Below are positions 9,373-17,262 of a stretch of DNA of 64,000 nucleotides, one piece after another (position 1 is the first letter of the stretch; the number at the start of each line of letters is the position of its first letter). Source of the stretch: Pontibacter flavimaris (GTDB lineage Bacteria > Bacteroidota > Bacteroidia > Cytophagales > Hymenobacteraceae); the NCBI RefSeq assembly GCF_001907195.1, contig NZ_LVWA01000003.1, positions 248,001-312,000 of the forward strand. Direction: 5' to 3'. Position numbers and translations under genes: made by a program. Below the pieces are notes generated by a model, which made no database searches, was not told where the DNA came from, and was given only the letters and a program-made list of their open reading frames with translations.

Positions 9373-9447
9373 ACGATTAAGTATATCTATTTTAATGCCG
9401 CGCACGTAGTAGAGGCAAGTTTATATTTTCCAACATAACATAAAACT

Positions 9448-9855
9448 ATGGGATTTATTATTGATTTACTCGTTAGCGCCGGCGTGATACTGCTGCTGGC
9501 TTATATCTTGCCGAGCGTGCACGTGAAGAGCTTCTGGACCGCGCTCTGGGTAGCCTTCCTGATCGGTATCTTCAACGCCACCATCGGTTGGATTCTGGGC
9601 GGACTGCTGAACCTGGTGTCGTTCTTCCTGCTGGAGGCGATCGTCAGCATCATCGTGACGGCCCTTATGATCAAGCTAGTGGATAAGCTGGTAGGCAATT
9701 TTAAGGTAGACGGGTTCCTGCCCGCCATCATCATTGCCGTTGCCACCGCGCTGGCGCTTTACCTGGTAGGCATGGCCCGCGGTGAGGACGATGGCGAATA
9801 TTCGCTGCTGCAGCAGAAAGAGCAGCCAAAAACGGAGTATGTTGCCGTAGCGTAG
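9448..9855 (+). CDS. Phage-holin-family small membrane protein (YvlD-like)
   Basis: 135 residues with about four hydrophobic helices (3-21, 29-50, 60-79, 88-108) and a soluble tail ending TEYVAVA. The pattern GFIIDLLVSAGVILLLAYILPSVHVKSFWTALWVAFLIG matches the 'phage holin family/YvlD' (PF04020) membrane proteins. These are chromosomal proteins with stress-related roles rather than phage lysis proteins. A TATATTTT element (9422-9429) may be its -7 box. Its terminator is at 9873-9911. Confidence 0.8.
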   Translation: MGFIIDLLVSAGVILLLAYILPSVHVKSFWTALWVAFLIGIFNATIGWILGGLLNLVSFFLLEAIVSIIVTALMIKLVDKLVGNFKVDGFLPAIIIAVATALALYLVGMARGEDDGEYSLLQQKEQPKTEYVAVA

Positions 9856-9872
9856 CTAGAAAGCAAACATAT

Positions 9873-9911
9873 AAAAAGCCTGTGCCGCCGCGTGTGGCAC
9901 AGGCTTTTTTT
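9873..9911 (+). terminator. Rho-independent terminator
   Basis: AAAAAGCCTGTGCC (9873-9886) pairs with GGCACAGGCTTTTT (9896-9909), with a T7 tract on the plus strand. The A-run on the left also makes it usable by the converging minus-strand gene. Confidence 0.9.
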
Positions 9912-9968
9912 CTCCTGAAAGAATAAACGGCACCTGCACGGCCTTCACCAATTGCCCGTGCCGGAGGG

Positions 9969-11030
9969 TCAGCTATACGTTACCCGGCGCTTTTCCCGGC
10001 TGCTTTGCATGGCCAGCTCGATCACTTTTATCGAATTGCGCGCCTGCTCGGGCTTTACCACCAACTCCTCATGGCCAAGTATGGCTTTGTATACGTTCTG
10101 ATACAGGCCGCTGTAGTCACCCCTCCCGGATTCGATTTTGCCCTTGAAATGCAGCCCCTGCACGGTAGTGTTCAGGGTGCCCCAGTTCTGCTCGGGCTCT
10201 ACGCCCCAATCCGGCGTATCGGCCGGGAAGCGCCCGGCCTTCAGGTGCTCCTCCTGCACATCCATGCCATACTTTACAAAGGAGCCCTCAGTGCCATGAA
10301 GTATAAAATGCGGACCCGGCTCGCGCACCAGCATGCCGGCTTTCAAAATGGCTTTCATACTTTTGTAGTGGAGCACCACCTCAAAATAGTCCGTCACCTG
10401 CGAGAGTTCACGCTGCACCTGCACGTCGGCGTATACTTCCAGCGGCTCGCCGAACAAGTATAAAGCCTGGTCGATGAGGTGGGCGCCCAGGTCGTAAAGG
10501 ATGCCGGCGCCGGGCAGGGCCTCCTCTTTCCAGGTGTTGGGCTTTATCTCATTGCGATATCGGTCGAAGTGGGCCTCATACTCCACCAGCCTGCCCAGCA
10601 GCCCCGCCTGCACCACCTGCTGCACCGTTTTAAAGTCGGAGTCCCAGCGGCGGTTCTGGTACACCGTCAGCACTTTCTGCTTTTCTTTGGCCAGCAAAAT
10701 CAATTCTTCTGCCTCGGTGCTGGTGATGGTAAAGGGCTTGTCTACCAGCACATGCTTGCCGGCCTGCAGCGCGGCCTTGGCCAGTGGGTAGTGGGTGGGG
10801 TTTGCCGTGGCGATCACCACCAGGTCTATACTTTTATCGCTGAAAACATCTTCTTCGCTCGGCACGACCTCAGCCTCTGGGAAACGGGTGCGAGCCAAGG
10901 CTATACTTTCTTCCCGGTTGGCTTTTATCTTTTTCAGGCGGAGGCCCGGCACGTTCGAAATAAATGGAGCGTGAAAAGTTCTTCCGGCCATTCCGAAGCC
11001 CAGCAGGCCTACATTTATGGGTTGATTCAT
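9969..11030 (-). CDS. Gfo/Idh/MocA family NAD(P)-dependent oxidoreductase
   Basis: 353 residues. The Rossmann fold begins with VGLLGFGMAG (about 7-16). VIATANPTHYPLA and GKHVLVDKPFTIT (Lys near residue 98) form the nucleotide/active-site region, and GAGILYDLGAHLIDQALYLFG is the conserved histidine segment of the C-terminal domain. Such enzymes oxidise or reduce sugars, inositols or related compounds; the substrate cannot be told. It is divergent from the aldo/keto reductase at 11177. Several TATACTT words lie inside the gene. Confidence 0.9.
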   Translation of the reverse strand: MNQPINVGLLGFGMAGRTFHAPFISNVPGLRLKKIKANREESIALARTRFPEAEVVPSEEDVFSDKSIDLVVIATANPTHYPLAKAALQAGKHVLVDKPFTITSTEAEELILLAKEKQKVLTVYQNRRWDSDFKTVQQVVQAGLLGRLVEYEAHFDRYRNEIKPNTWKEEALPGAGILYDLGAHLIDQALYLFGEPLEVYADVQVQRELSQVTDYFEVVLHYKSMKAILKAGMLVREPGPHFILHGTEGSFVKYGMDVQEEHLKAGRFPADTPDWGVEPEQNWGTLNTTVQGLHFKGKIESGRGDYSGLYQNVYKAILGHEELVVKPEQARNSIKVIELAMQSSREKRRVTYS

Positions 11031-11176
11031 GTTGTTTCAGGTTCAATTTTAGCGAAGCCCCGGCAGAAGCAAGCCAAGGGTATGTGTTCATCCAGACGCC
11101 ATGGTGGCATCCGCGTAAACAATACTTGTCCTTTTAAAGGGAAATTAAGTTTCACCTACAAGATACTAAACTACAG

Positions 11177-12163
11177 ATGAAAAAAAGAAAGCTAGGAAAA
11201 CAAGGATTGGAAGTGTCGGCGCTTGGATTGGGCTGCATGGGCATGTCCGACTTCTATTCCAACCGCGATGACAATGAATCCATCGCCACCATTCACTTGG
11301 CGCTGGAACTGGGCGTTAACTTCCTGGACACTGCCGACATGTATGGTGTGGGTGCCAATGAGGAGCTGGTGGGCAAGGCCATTGCCGATCGGCGCGACCA
11401 GGTGATCCTTGCCACAAAGTTTGGGAATATGCGCGGGAAAGACGGTAGCTTCCTGGGCGTGAACGGCAAACCGGAGTATGTCAGGCAAGCCTGCGAAGCC
11501 AGCCTGAAGCGCCTCGGCGTGGAGACCATTGATCTTTACTACCAGCACCGGGTGGATAAAAACACACCGATTGAGGACACAGTTGGAGCTATGGCCGACC
11601 TGGTTAAAGAAGGCAAGGTGCGGTACCTGGGCCTGTCGGAGGCGGGGGTAGAAACGATTAAAAAAGCGCACAAAGTACACCCGATCACGGCGCTGCAAAC
11701 AGAGTACTCACTTTGGAGCCGCGATGTGGAAGACCAGATCCTGCCTGCCTGTCGGGAGCTGGGCATTGGTTTTGTCCCTTATAGTCCGCTTGGCAGGGGA
11801 TTCCTGACGGGACAGTTTAAGAAATTTGAGGATCTGGCAGAAGACGATTACCGGAGGCAGTCGCCGCGCTTTCAAGGCGAGAACTTCCAGAAAAACCTGG
11901 ACCTGGTGCAGAAGATAGAGGAGTTGGCCTCGCAGAAAGGCTGCACCCCATCGCAGCTGGCACTGGCCTGGCTGCTGGCGCAAGGAGAGGACCTGGTGCC
12001 GATTCCGGGAACCAAGCGCCGCAAATACCTCGAGGAAAACGTGAAGGCACTGGACGTGAAGCTCACGCAGGCGGAACTACAGCAGATTGATACCATCGCG
12101 CCAAAAGGCGTGGCCGCCGGTGGCCGATACCAGGAGGAGCAGATGAAGGCGGTGAATGTGTGA
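11177..12163 (+). CDS. Aldo/keto reductase
   Basis: 328 residues, TIM-barrel AKR. Key elements in order: [33 protein letters not shown] (catalytic Asp and Tyr near residues 52-57), ILATKFGNM (Lys near 81), YYQHRVD (His near 122), YSPLGRGFL and [15 protein letters not shown] (NADPH-binding loop near 275). It resembles the YhdN/AKR13-type reductases. It reduces aldehydes or ketones with NADPH; physiological substrate unknown. The gene stands alone between divergent and convergent neighbours and ends at a shared terminator. Confidence 0.93.
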   Translation: MKKRKLGKQGLEVSALGLGCMGMSDFYSNRDDNESIATIHLALELGVNFLDTADMYGVGANEELVGKAIADRRDQVILATKFGNMRGKDGSFLGVNGKPEYVRQACEASLKRLGVETIDLYYQHRVDKNTPIEDTVGAMADLVKEGKVRYLGLSEAGVETIKKAHKVHPITALQTEYSLWSRDVEDQILPACRELGIGFVPYSPLGRGFLTGQFKKFEDLAEDDYRRQSPRFQGENFQKNLDLVQKIEELASQKGCTPSQLALAWLLAQGEDLVPIPGTKRRKYLEENVKALDVKLTQAELQQIDTIAPKGVAAGGRYQEEQMKAVNV

Positions 12164-12176
12164 TCATAGCCTATAT

Positions 12177-12214
12177 AAACGGAGCAGCCCAGCATATAAG
12201 CTTGCTCCGTTTTT
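12177..12214. terminator. Bidirectional terminator
   Basis: AAACGGAGCA (12177-12186) pairs with TGCTCCGTTT (12203-12212), followed by T on the plus strand. It sits between the convergent aldo/keto reductase and FUSC-like genes and touches the stop codon of the latter. Confidence 0.75.
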
Positions 12215-13307
12215 AGGCATCATGCTTCGAAGCTATCTCTTCTTCCTCCACTTCCAGCCGCTCCGTCTCCGTAACAATACGGCTCAAATCAGTCAGGATA
12301 CTGCCCATGTCCTGAAGTACGGGCAGTGCCGTGACATGCGTCAGGGTTTCGAGACTACGTGCCTGTTCGCGCCGTGCCGCCCGTACGGACGCGCTTAGTC
12401 TATCCGTTTTCTCTTCCGATGGATGAACAATCGTTTTGCCGAAAGCACTGATGCACGCCGCGGTAGCCTTCAGGGAAAGTATAAGCTGCTCCTTTCCTGC
12501 ATAATCGCTTTGGAAGGTGTTGTTCAGTTGCAGATCCGCCAGGCTTCTGCGGATGCCCCGGATCTGAATCATGATGCTGTGGAGTCGCCTGCTGTCTGAA
12601 GCCAGGCGGCTTAGCTTTTCGCGCCTGTGGGTGAGCAAGGGATTATACTTGAGGCTTTGCTCGGCCAGCTCCAGCGACTTGCGGCATTCCAGGGCTGCTT
12701 TTGTTAGTGCATTGACTTCGGTCCGGCCTGTTTTCAGGCGGGTGCCTGTATTGTTGAGCAAGTCACTCAGCCCGCTGAGGGTTGTGGCGGCCATTTTATT
12801 AAATGTTCTTATACTTTTCTCCACATCCGGGATGGCATCGGTCGGGATGATAAGCGCATTGATCAGCAAGGCGATTCCTGAACCGAGCACCGTCTCGATC
12901 ACGCGCTCATAGGCATAGCCCGAATCAACCTGGCCAAAAGCAAGCACCAGCAGCGAGCTGACCGCCACCTGCGAGATAATCTGCGGGTTCATCTTGAAAG
13001 CCTGGGCAATGCCCATCCCCAGCAGGATGATAAAGAAAATGGACACCGTGTTCACCTGGAACCAGTGCCCCAGGAGCATACTCAAAAGCACGCCGCCAAT
13101 AATTCCGATAATGCGCTGCGAAGCCTTGTTTACCGAGTCAGCCACTGTCACCTGAACCGTGATGATAGCGGAAACCGGCGCAAAGTATGGATACGCAGCG
13201 TTTAGCATGCTGGAGGCTATAAACCAGGAAAGCGCAGCGGCCAGCGCTGTCTTGGCGATTTGCAGCGTGAGCCCGAATCTTTCCAGTATTGCTATGATCT
13301 TCTTCAC
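12213..13307 (-). CDS. FUSC/aromatic-acid-exporter-like membrane protein
   Basis: 364 residues. The N-terminal half holds about five to six membrane helices (residues about 15-150), including APVSAIITVQVTVADSVNKASQRIIGIIGG, the signature of the FUSC/ArAE half-transporters. The C-terminal half (about 160-364) is a charged, helical cytoplasmic domain. Members are proposed to export aromatic acids or stabilise the envelope; the substrate here is unknown. One AAGTATAAGC and two TATACTT words lie in the gene. It is monocistronic. Confidence 0.8.
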   Translation of the reverse strand: MKKIIAILERFGLTLQIAKTALAAALSWFIASSMLNAAYPYFAPVSAIITVQVTVADSVNKASQRIIGIIGGVLLSMLLGHWFQVNTVSIFFIILLGMGIAQAFKMNPQIISQVAVSSLLVLAFGQVDSGYAYERVIETVLGSGIALLINALIIPTDAIPDVEKSIRTFNKMAATTLSGLSDLLNNTGTRLKTGRTEVNALTKAALECRKSLELAEQSLKYNPLLTHRREKLSRLASDSRRLHSIMIQIRGIRRSLADLQLNNTFQSDYAGKEQLILSLKATAACISAFGKTIVHPSEEKTDRLSASVRAARREQARSLETLTHVTALPVLQDMGSILTDLSRIVTETERLEVEEEEIASKHDA

Positions 13308-13354
13308 ACAAGATTGCTATTTCTACAACAGGATAAGCATGGTTTTATACTTCG

Positions 13355-16267
13355 CTACCGCGCGCAAATTCCCCTGTAGGCGCACCACTGGCACACGTCC
13401 AGGTCTTTCGTTTTCCGGATCGGCTCCTCGGGGTCCAGCATGCGGCGCACAAAATCGGTGAGGATGGCTTCCGATGTTGCCACAAACCCAGAGGATTCAG
13501 CTGCAGCATGACTGTTTGAAAAGGGAAGATCAGAAAGCAGCACGCCAGCATCCAGGTTGCGGAAGGAGAGGATACCAGATTTCGGATTTATACTTTGCGC
13601 TAGGATGTGGCCGGCGTTGCGAAGTATGGTTTCGGGTTGCTCCTCCAGCACCCGCTTGAGCACATACTCGTAGAGCCACAGCTGGCGCGCTTTATCATAC
13701 TTGCGGTCGGACAGAAAATGCAGCTCCACGTCCTCCGGCTTGATGCGCAACTGGTTCTGCTCTACTTTTCCGGTTTTGTAGTCGATCACGCGCAGTTCGT
13801 TCCCGGTCAGGTCGATGCGGTCGGCTTTACCCGCAACGCGCACATTTACCACCTCATCGCCCACCTGCACCGGAAGTATGGTGGCCAGCGTTTCCTCGAG
13901 GCGCAGCACGTACAGCGGCAGCTCGTCCGAACTTTTCAGCTTTTGCAGGTATTTCTCCAGCACTTCTACGGCCACTTTAAAGAGCAGGTAGTTCATGCCC
14001 CGCTCCGGTTTGGCGCCCCGTGTTACCTTACTAAACTCCTGCTTCACCTTCTCCGGCAGCGCCTGCAGCATTTGCGTCACATGTTCGGCAAGTATAGGCT
14101 CACCGCTTTGCTCGTGTGGACGGAAGAAATCCTCCAGCACCTGGTGCACGATGGTACCGAACTGGTCAGCGCCGAGTTGTTCCTCCACCTGGTCCATCTC
14201 CTGCATTTTGGCGATGCGGGTAAAGTAGTATTGCAGCGAGCAGTTGATGTACATGTTCAGGTGCGAAGGGTAGAGGCCGCGCTCCAACTCCTGCCGCAGC
14301 TGGGCAAGAATCTCCGGCGACTTGGGCACCACGATGTCCTCCTCGTATTGCCGCATCTCCTGCTGCTCCACCGCCGCAATCATGTCGCGGAAGGTGATCT
14401 TGGGGTTACGCAGCGCTAAATCGTTCTGCAGCTGAAGTATAAACCGGCTCTTCTCGCCGGAGCCGTAGGTGTCGGAGGGTAGGACGTAGAGCAGGTTGAT
14501 CTTTTTAGCGCGCTGCAACAGGCGGTAAAAGTTGTAGGCCATAGCCCCTTCGGTCTCTGAGTAAGTGGGCAGGCCAAACTCGCGCAGCACGTCGTACGGC
14601 ATCAGGCTCTCCTGCCGCTTGGGCGCCGGCAGCACGTTCTCGTTCACCGAAAGTATAATAAGGTTCTCGAAGTCGAGCGCGCGCGTTTCGAGCATACCCA
14701 TAATTTGTACTTCGGAGATCGGTTCTCCGCTAAACGGCAGGCGCGTTTGCCCGATCAGCTCATACAAAAACTTGCGGAAGCTGCGCACCGAAATCTTGTG
14801 CTCGCGGCAGTCGAAAATCGTATCGAGGCGCTTGACCAAAGTATAAAAGATGTAGAGGTACTCCGTCTCAATGCTGTTGCGGCCGTGCGTGTACACCTGG
14901 CGCAGCAACTCGATGAGCTCGTACATCGCCACGATAATATCGTCGCAGTCGCGCCAGGTACGGAACAGCGTTTCGAAAAGCGGGTGGTGCTGGCTCAGGT
15001 CGATGAGCTCCTGCGCCGTGATGAGCACCCGGTTCTCCTGCACCATTTTATCCAGCACCTGCTGGATCATCCCATGATATCGGGCCTGCTCCGGGTCATC
15101 GTTTAAAGCGAGTTCATAGCGCCGGATGAAAGGGTGGGTGAGCAGCTTTGTCACGCTCAGGTGGTGGTACTGGTATACTTTATAGCCCGAGCTCTGCAGT
15201 TGCGTGACACCCGTCAGGTGTACTTCAAAGAGCAAATCGATGAGGTTAAAAAGCGGCGTACCCCGGAAACTGAGGCCCATGGTCACGTTATAAGTGGGCA
15301 CATCTTCCGGAATGGAGTGCAGCACCGGCAGCAACAGTGTTTCGTCGGGCAGCACGATGGCGGTCTGCGCATGCGGGTTCTGCTCGCGTATCTCCTGCAG
15401 CAGTTGCCCGGCCAGCTTGCCCTGCATACTCGCGTTTGCTACGCCGATCACGTTGATTTCCTTCTCGTCCGTTAAGAGTAAGTTTTGTTGCCAGCGCCAC
15501 TCCGGTAAATTCCAGGTGCTTTTATACTTGCGCAGGAAACTTCCGGCGCGGTTGCTCAGGCCCTGCTCGTCCATGTAAAAATCATCGGTATCAAACAGCA
15601 CTTCGGCCTTCTCATGCTTTAATAGGGTACGGATGATCTTCTCTTCGGAGCTGGTCAGGCTGTTGAGGCCGATGAAGATGAACTGGTGGCACGTGCTTTC
15701 CTTGGCTATTTTATCGATATCCCTGGCAACCTTCCGAAAAGCCATACCTGTATAGGCCTGCTTGTTCTCCAGCAGGCGCTTTTGCAGGTTGTGGTACGTC
15801 TTCTCGATGTTGTCCCAGAGGCTGAAATATTTTTTAAGGGTAGGAGAGAGCTCTTTGCCCAAAAACTTCGGATCCCAGCGCTCCAGCGCCTTCGCCTCAC
15901 CCAGGTACTCAAACAGCTTCTTCGTGTCCACCAGGTTCTGGTCGATGCGGCTGAAGTCCTCCAGCAGGGTACCGGCCCAGGTCACGAAGTTGTCGAAGTC
16001 GAGTTTGGGATCCTGCTCGCGCATGAGGTCGAAGAGTTCCAGCTGCAGGTTAATCGGCTCCAGTACTTCGGTTTTGGAGAGACTGCGGATAAAGTCCTCC
16101 ATCGCATACACCTCCGGCGACCAGATCGGCTCCGGCGACGCCTGTGCCAGCGCAGTTTTAAAGAAAAAGCTCGCACGCCGCGACGGCAGCACGATGCATA
16201 GGTCGCTGATGTGCTCTTTATACTTCTCGTAAACGTATTTGGCCGTTAGCTCCAGAAAGGTTTGCAC
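13355..16267 (-). CDS. addB: AddB-type helicase-nuclease subunit (PD-(D/E)XK)
   Basis: 970 residues. The N-terminal SF1-like region starts ELTAKYVYEKYK...CIVLPSRRASFFFK. The C-terminal nuclease has LRVIDYKTGKVEQ (catalytic Asp, Lys near 835-840). Four cysteines form the Fe-S staple: one in MYINCSLQYYFTRIA before the nuclease, and CQWCAYRGIC (C-X2-C-X5-C) at the C-terminus. With AddA it resects double-strand breaks for RecA-dependent repair. addA lies about 1 kb upstream on the same strand, but two other loci separate them. The gene is dense in AAGTATA words. Confidence 0.9.
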   Translation of the reverse strand: MQTFLELTAKYVYEKYKEHISDLCIVLPSRRASFFFKTALAQASPEPIWSPEVYAMEDFIRSLSKTEVLEPINLQLELFDLMREQDPKLDFDNFVTWAGTLLEDFSRIDQNLVDTKKLFEYLGEAKALERWDPKFLGKELSPTLKKYFSLWDNIEKTYHNLQKRLLENKQAYTGMAFRKVARDIDKIAKESTCHQFIFIGLNSLTSSEEKIIRTLLKHEKAEVLFDTDDFYMDEQGLSNRAGSFLRKYKSTWNLPEWRWQQNLLLTDEKEINVIGVANASMQGKLAGQLLQEIREQNPHAQTAIVLPDETLLLPVLHSIPEDVPTYNVTMGLSFRGTPLFNLIDLLFEVHLTGVTQLQSSGYKVYQYHHLSVTKLLTHPFIRRYELALNDDPEQARYHGMIQQVLDKMVQENRVLITAQELIDLSQHHPLFETLFRTWRDCDDIIVAMYELIELLRQVYTHGRNSIETEYLYIFYTLVKRLDTIFDCREHKISVRSFRKFLYELIGQTRLPFSGEPISEVQIMGMLETRALDFENLIILSVNENVLPAPKRQESLMPYDVLREFGLPTYSETEGAMAYNFYRLLQRAKKINLLYVLPSDTYGSGEKSRFILQLQNDLALRNPKITFRDMIAAVEQQEMRQYEEDIVVPKSPEILAQLRQELERGLYPSHLNMYINCSLQYYFTRIAKMQEMDQVEEQLGADQFGTIVHQVLEDFFRPHEQSGEPILAEHVTQMLQALPEKVKQEFSKVTRGAKPERGMNYLLFKVAVEVLEKYLQKLKSSDELPLYVLRLEETLATILPVQVGDEVVNVRVAGKADRIDLTGNELRVIDYKTGKVEQNQLRIKPEDVELHFLSDRKYDKARQLWLYEYVLKRVLEEQPETILRNAGHILAQSINPKSGILSFRNLDAGVLLSDLPFSNSHAAAESSGFVATSEAILTDFVRRMLDPEEPIRKTKDLDVCQWCAYRGICAR

Positions 16268-16316
16268 GGATGGAATGTTGAATGGGTGAATGAGCGATTG
16301 AGTGAATTTCCTTTAT

Positions 16317-16390
16317 TGTCATTCTGGAAGAGTCCTGGTTCTAGTAGTTAAGGTCTTAAAACTTGCCAGCAAGATCCTTTCAGGATGACA
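16317..16390. repeat. Imperfect inverted-repeat dispersed element
   Basis: TGTCATTCTGGAAGAGTCC (from 16317) and the reverse complement of AAGATCCTTTCAGGATGACA (16371-16390) are near-identical ends in inverted orientation. This TGTCATCCTGAAAGGATCTT type of sequence is, from memory, a common dispersed intergenic element in Bacteroidota. It sits between addB and the broken small membrane gene. Confidence 0.5.
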
Positions 16391-16401
16391 GAAGTAAGAT
16401 A

Positions 16402-16695
16402 TTAAGGATTAATGAGAATGAGCAGCATTACATTCAGCAGCCCAGCGGTAAGCGCAATAGCAAAAGGCAACATAACTTTATAGCGTTCACTATAGCTCCT
16501 ACTTTTAAAAGGTATAGCAGATGCTAGTGCGGCTATGATGCACCCTAAGCCAATTAGCATCAGCAGTTGTACAAAGGTATCCACAGCTAAAACCATAACA
16601 GACGGACCAGAAGTAATGTATGCTTTATCAAGTATAAGATTTACCGCTACCAGCAAAGCAGCGACGATCTATCCGACTCTGATTAACTTTTGCAT
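16402..16695 (-). pseudogene. Small membrane protein gene with in-frame amber stop
   Basis: From an ATG at 16695-16693 the minus strand reads MQKLIRVG, then TAG (16671-16669), then IVAALLVAVNLILDKAYITS and on in the same frame to the stop at 16402. Without the stop it would be a 97-residue protein with about three membrane helices (residues about 9-22, 38-58, 75-95). The part after the stop could be reinitiated at a TTG (16656), giving 84 residues. I recognise no family. Either a recent null mutation, a sequencing error or real downstream initiation would explain it. Confidence 0.55.
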
Positions 16696-16708
16696 AGTTA
16701 TGTTTGCC

Positions 16709-17143
16709 TTAATGTATAGAAGTATGCCTATGTCCTTTCGGCTCATCTGGCAGCAGAAAGGGGTTGTAGGCGATCTCCCACAGGTTTTCATCCGGATCGG
16801 AGATGTAGCTGCTATAGCCGCCCCAGAAAACCTTCTCGGGGCGTTTTACTACCGTAGCACCTTTCTCCTCCAGTTGTGCCACCAGCTCATCCACCTCCTG
16901 CTCCGAGCGCACATTGTAGGCCAGCGAGAACTTCTTGAAGCCGCTGCCTTCCGGAGGAACACCTGCATCGTCAGCCAAGGACTCCTGCGGGAAAAGGGCC
17001 AGCTGCATGCCGTTCAATTGAAAGAAGACAATGCCTTCAGAGTCGTTCTCCGTAGGTTGCCAGCCAAAAACGTTCTGGTAAAATTCCCTGGCGCGCTGCA
17101 GGTTTCGTACCCCTAAGGTGATGAGCGTTAATCTTTGTTCCAT
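16709..17143 (-). CDS. VOC (glyoxalase/bleomycin-resistance) family protein
   Basis: 144 residues: one pair of beta-alpha-beta-beta-beta modules. LITLGVRNLQRAREFYQNVFGW opens the first module, FFQLNGMQLALF holds its metal-region strand, and FSLAYNVRSEQEVDELVAQLEEKGATVV...YISDPDENLWEIAYNP closes the second, with the usual Glu ligand. Members are metal-dependent lyases, dioxygenases or binding proteins; no substrate can be assigned. The gene is inserted between addB and addA. Repeats flank it on both sides, which suggests an accessory insertion. Confidence 0.85.
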   Translation of the reverse strand: MEQRLTLITLGVRNLQRAREFYQNVFGWQPTENDSEGIVFFQLNGMQLALFPQESLADDAGVPPEGSGFKKFSLAYNVRSEQEVDELVAQLEEKGATVVKRPEKVFWGGYSSYISDPDENLWEIAYNPFLLPDEPKGHRHTSIH

Positions 17144-17148
17144 GGTTA

Positions 17149-17262
17149 CCTCCCCCTTGCCCCCTCCTAAAAACAGGAGGGGGTGTTAAGGTTTTTATTT
17201 ATTTTATACTTGTATTTTATATTTCACCCTCCCCTGTTTTTAGGGGAGGGCCGGGGTGGGGT
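17149..17262. repeat. Pair of inverted GC-rich hairpin repeats
   Basis: CCCCCTCCT (17160-17168) with AGGAGGGGG (17175-17183), and CCCTCCCCT (17227-17235) with AGGGGAGGG (17242-17250), make two hairpins sharing the core CCTCC-TAAAAACAGG in opposite orientation. Between them is an AT-rich spacer with TTTATACTT. This resembles the CCCCTCCTAAAACAGGAGGGG elements scattered in many Bacteroidota genomes (recollection, not checked). It separates VOC from addA. Confidence 0.55.

Noticed and set aside
9448..9855. Holin-like protein as evidence for a prophage
   Set aside because: The family is chromosomal YvlD-type, and no other phage gene is present.
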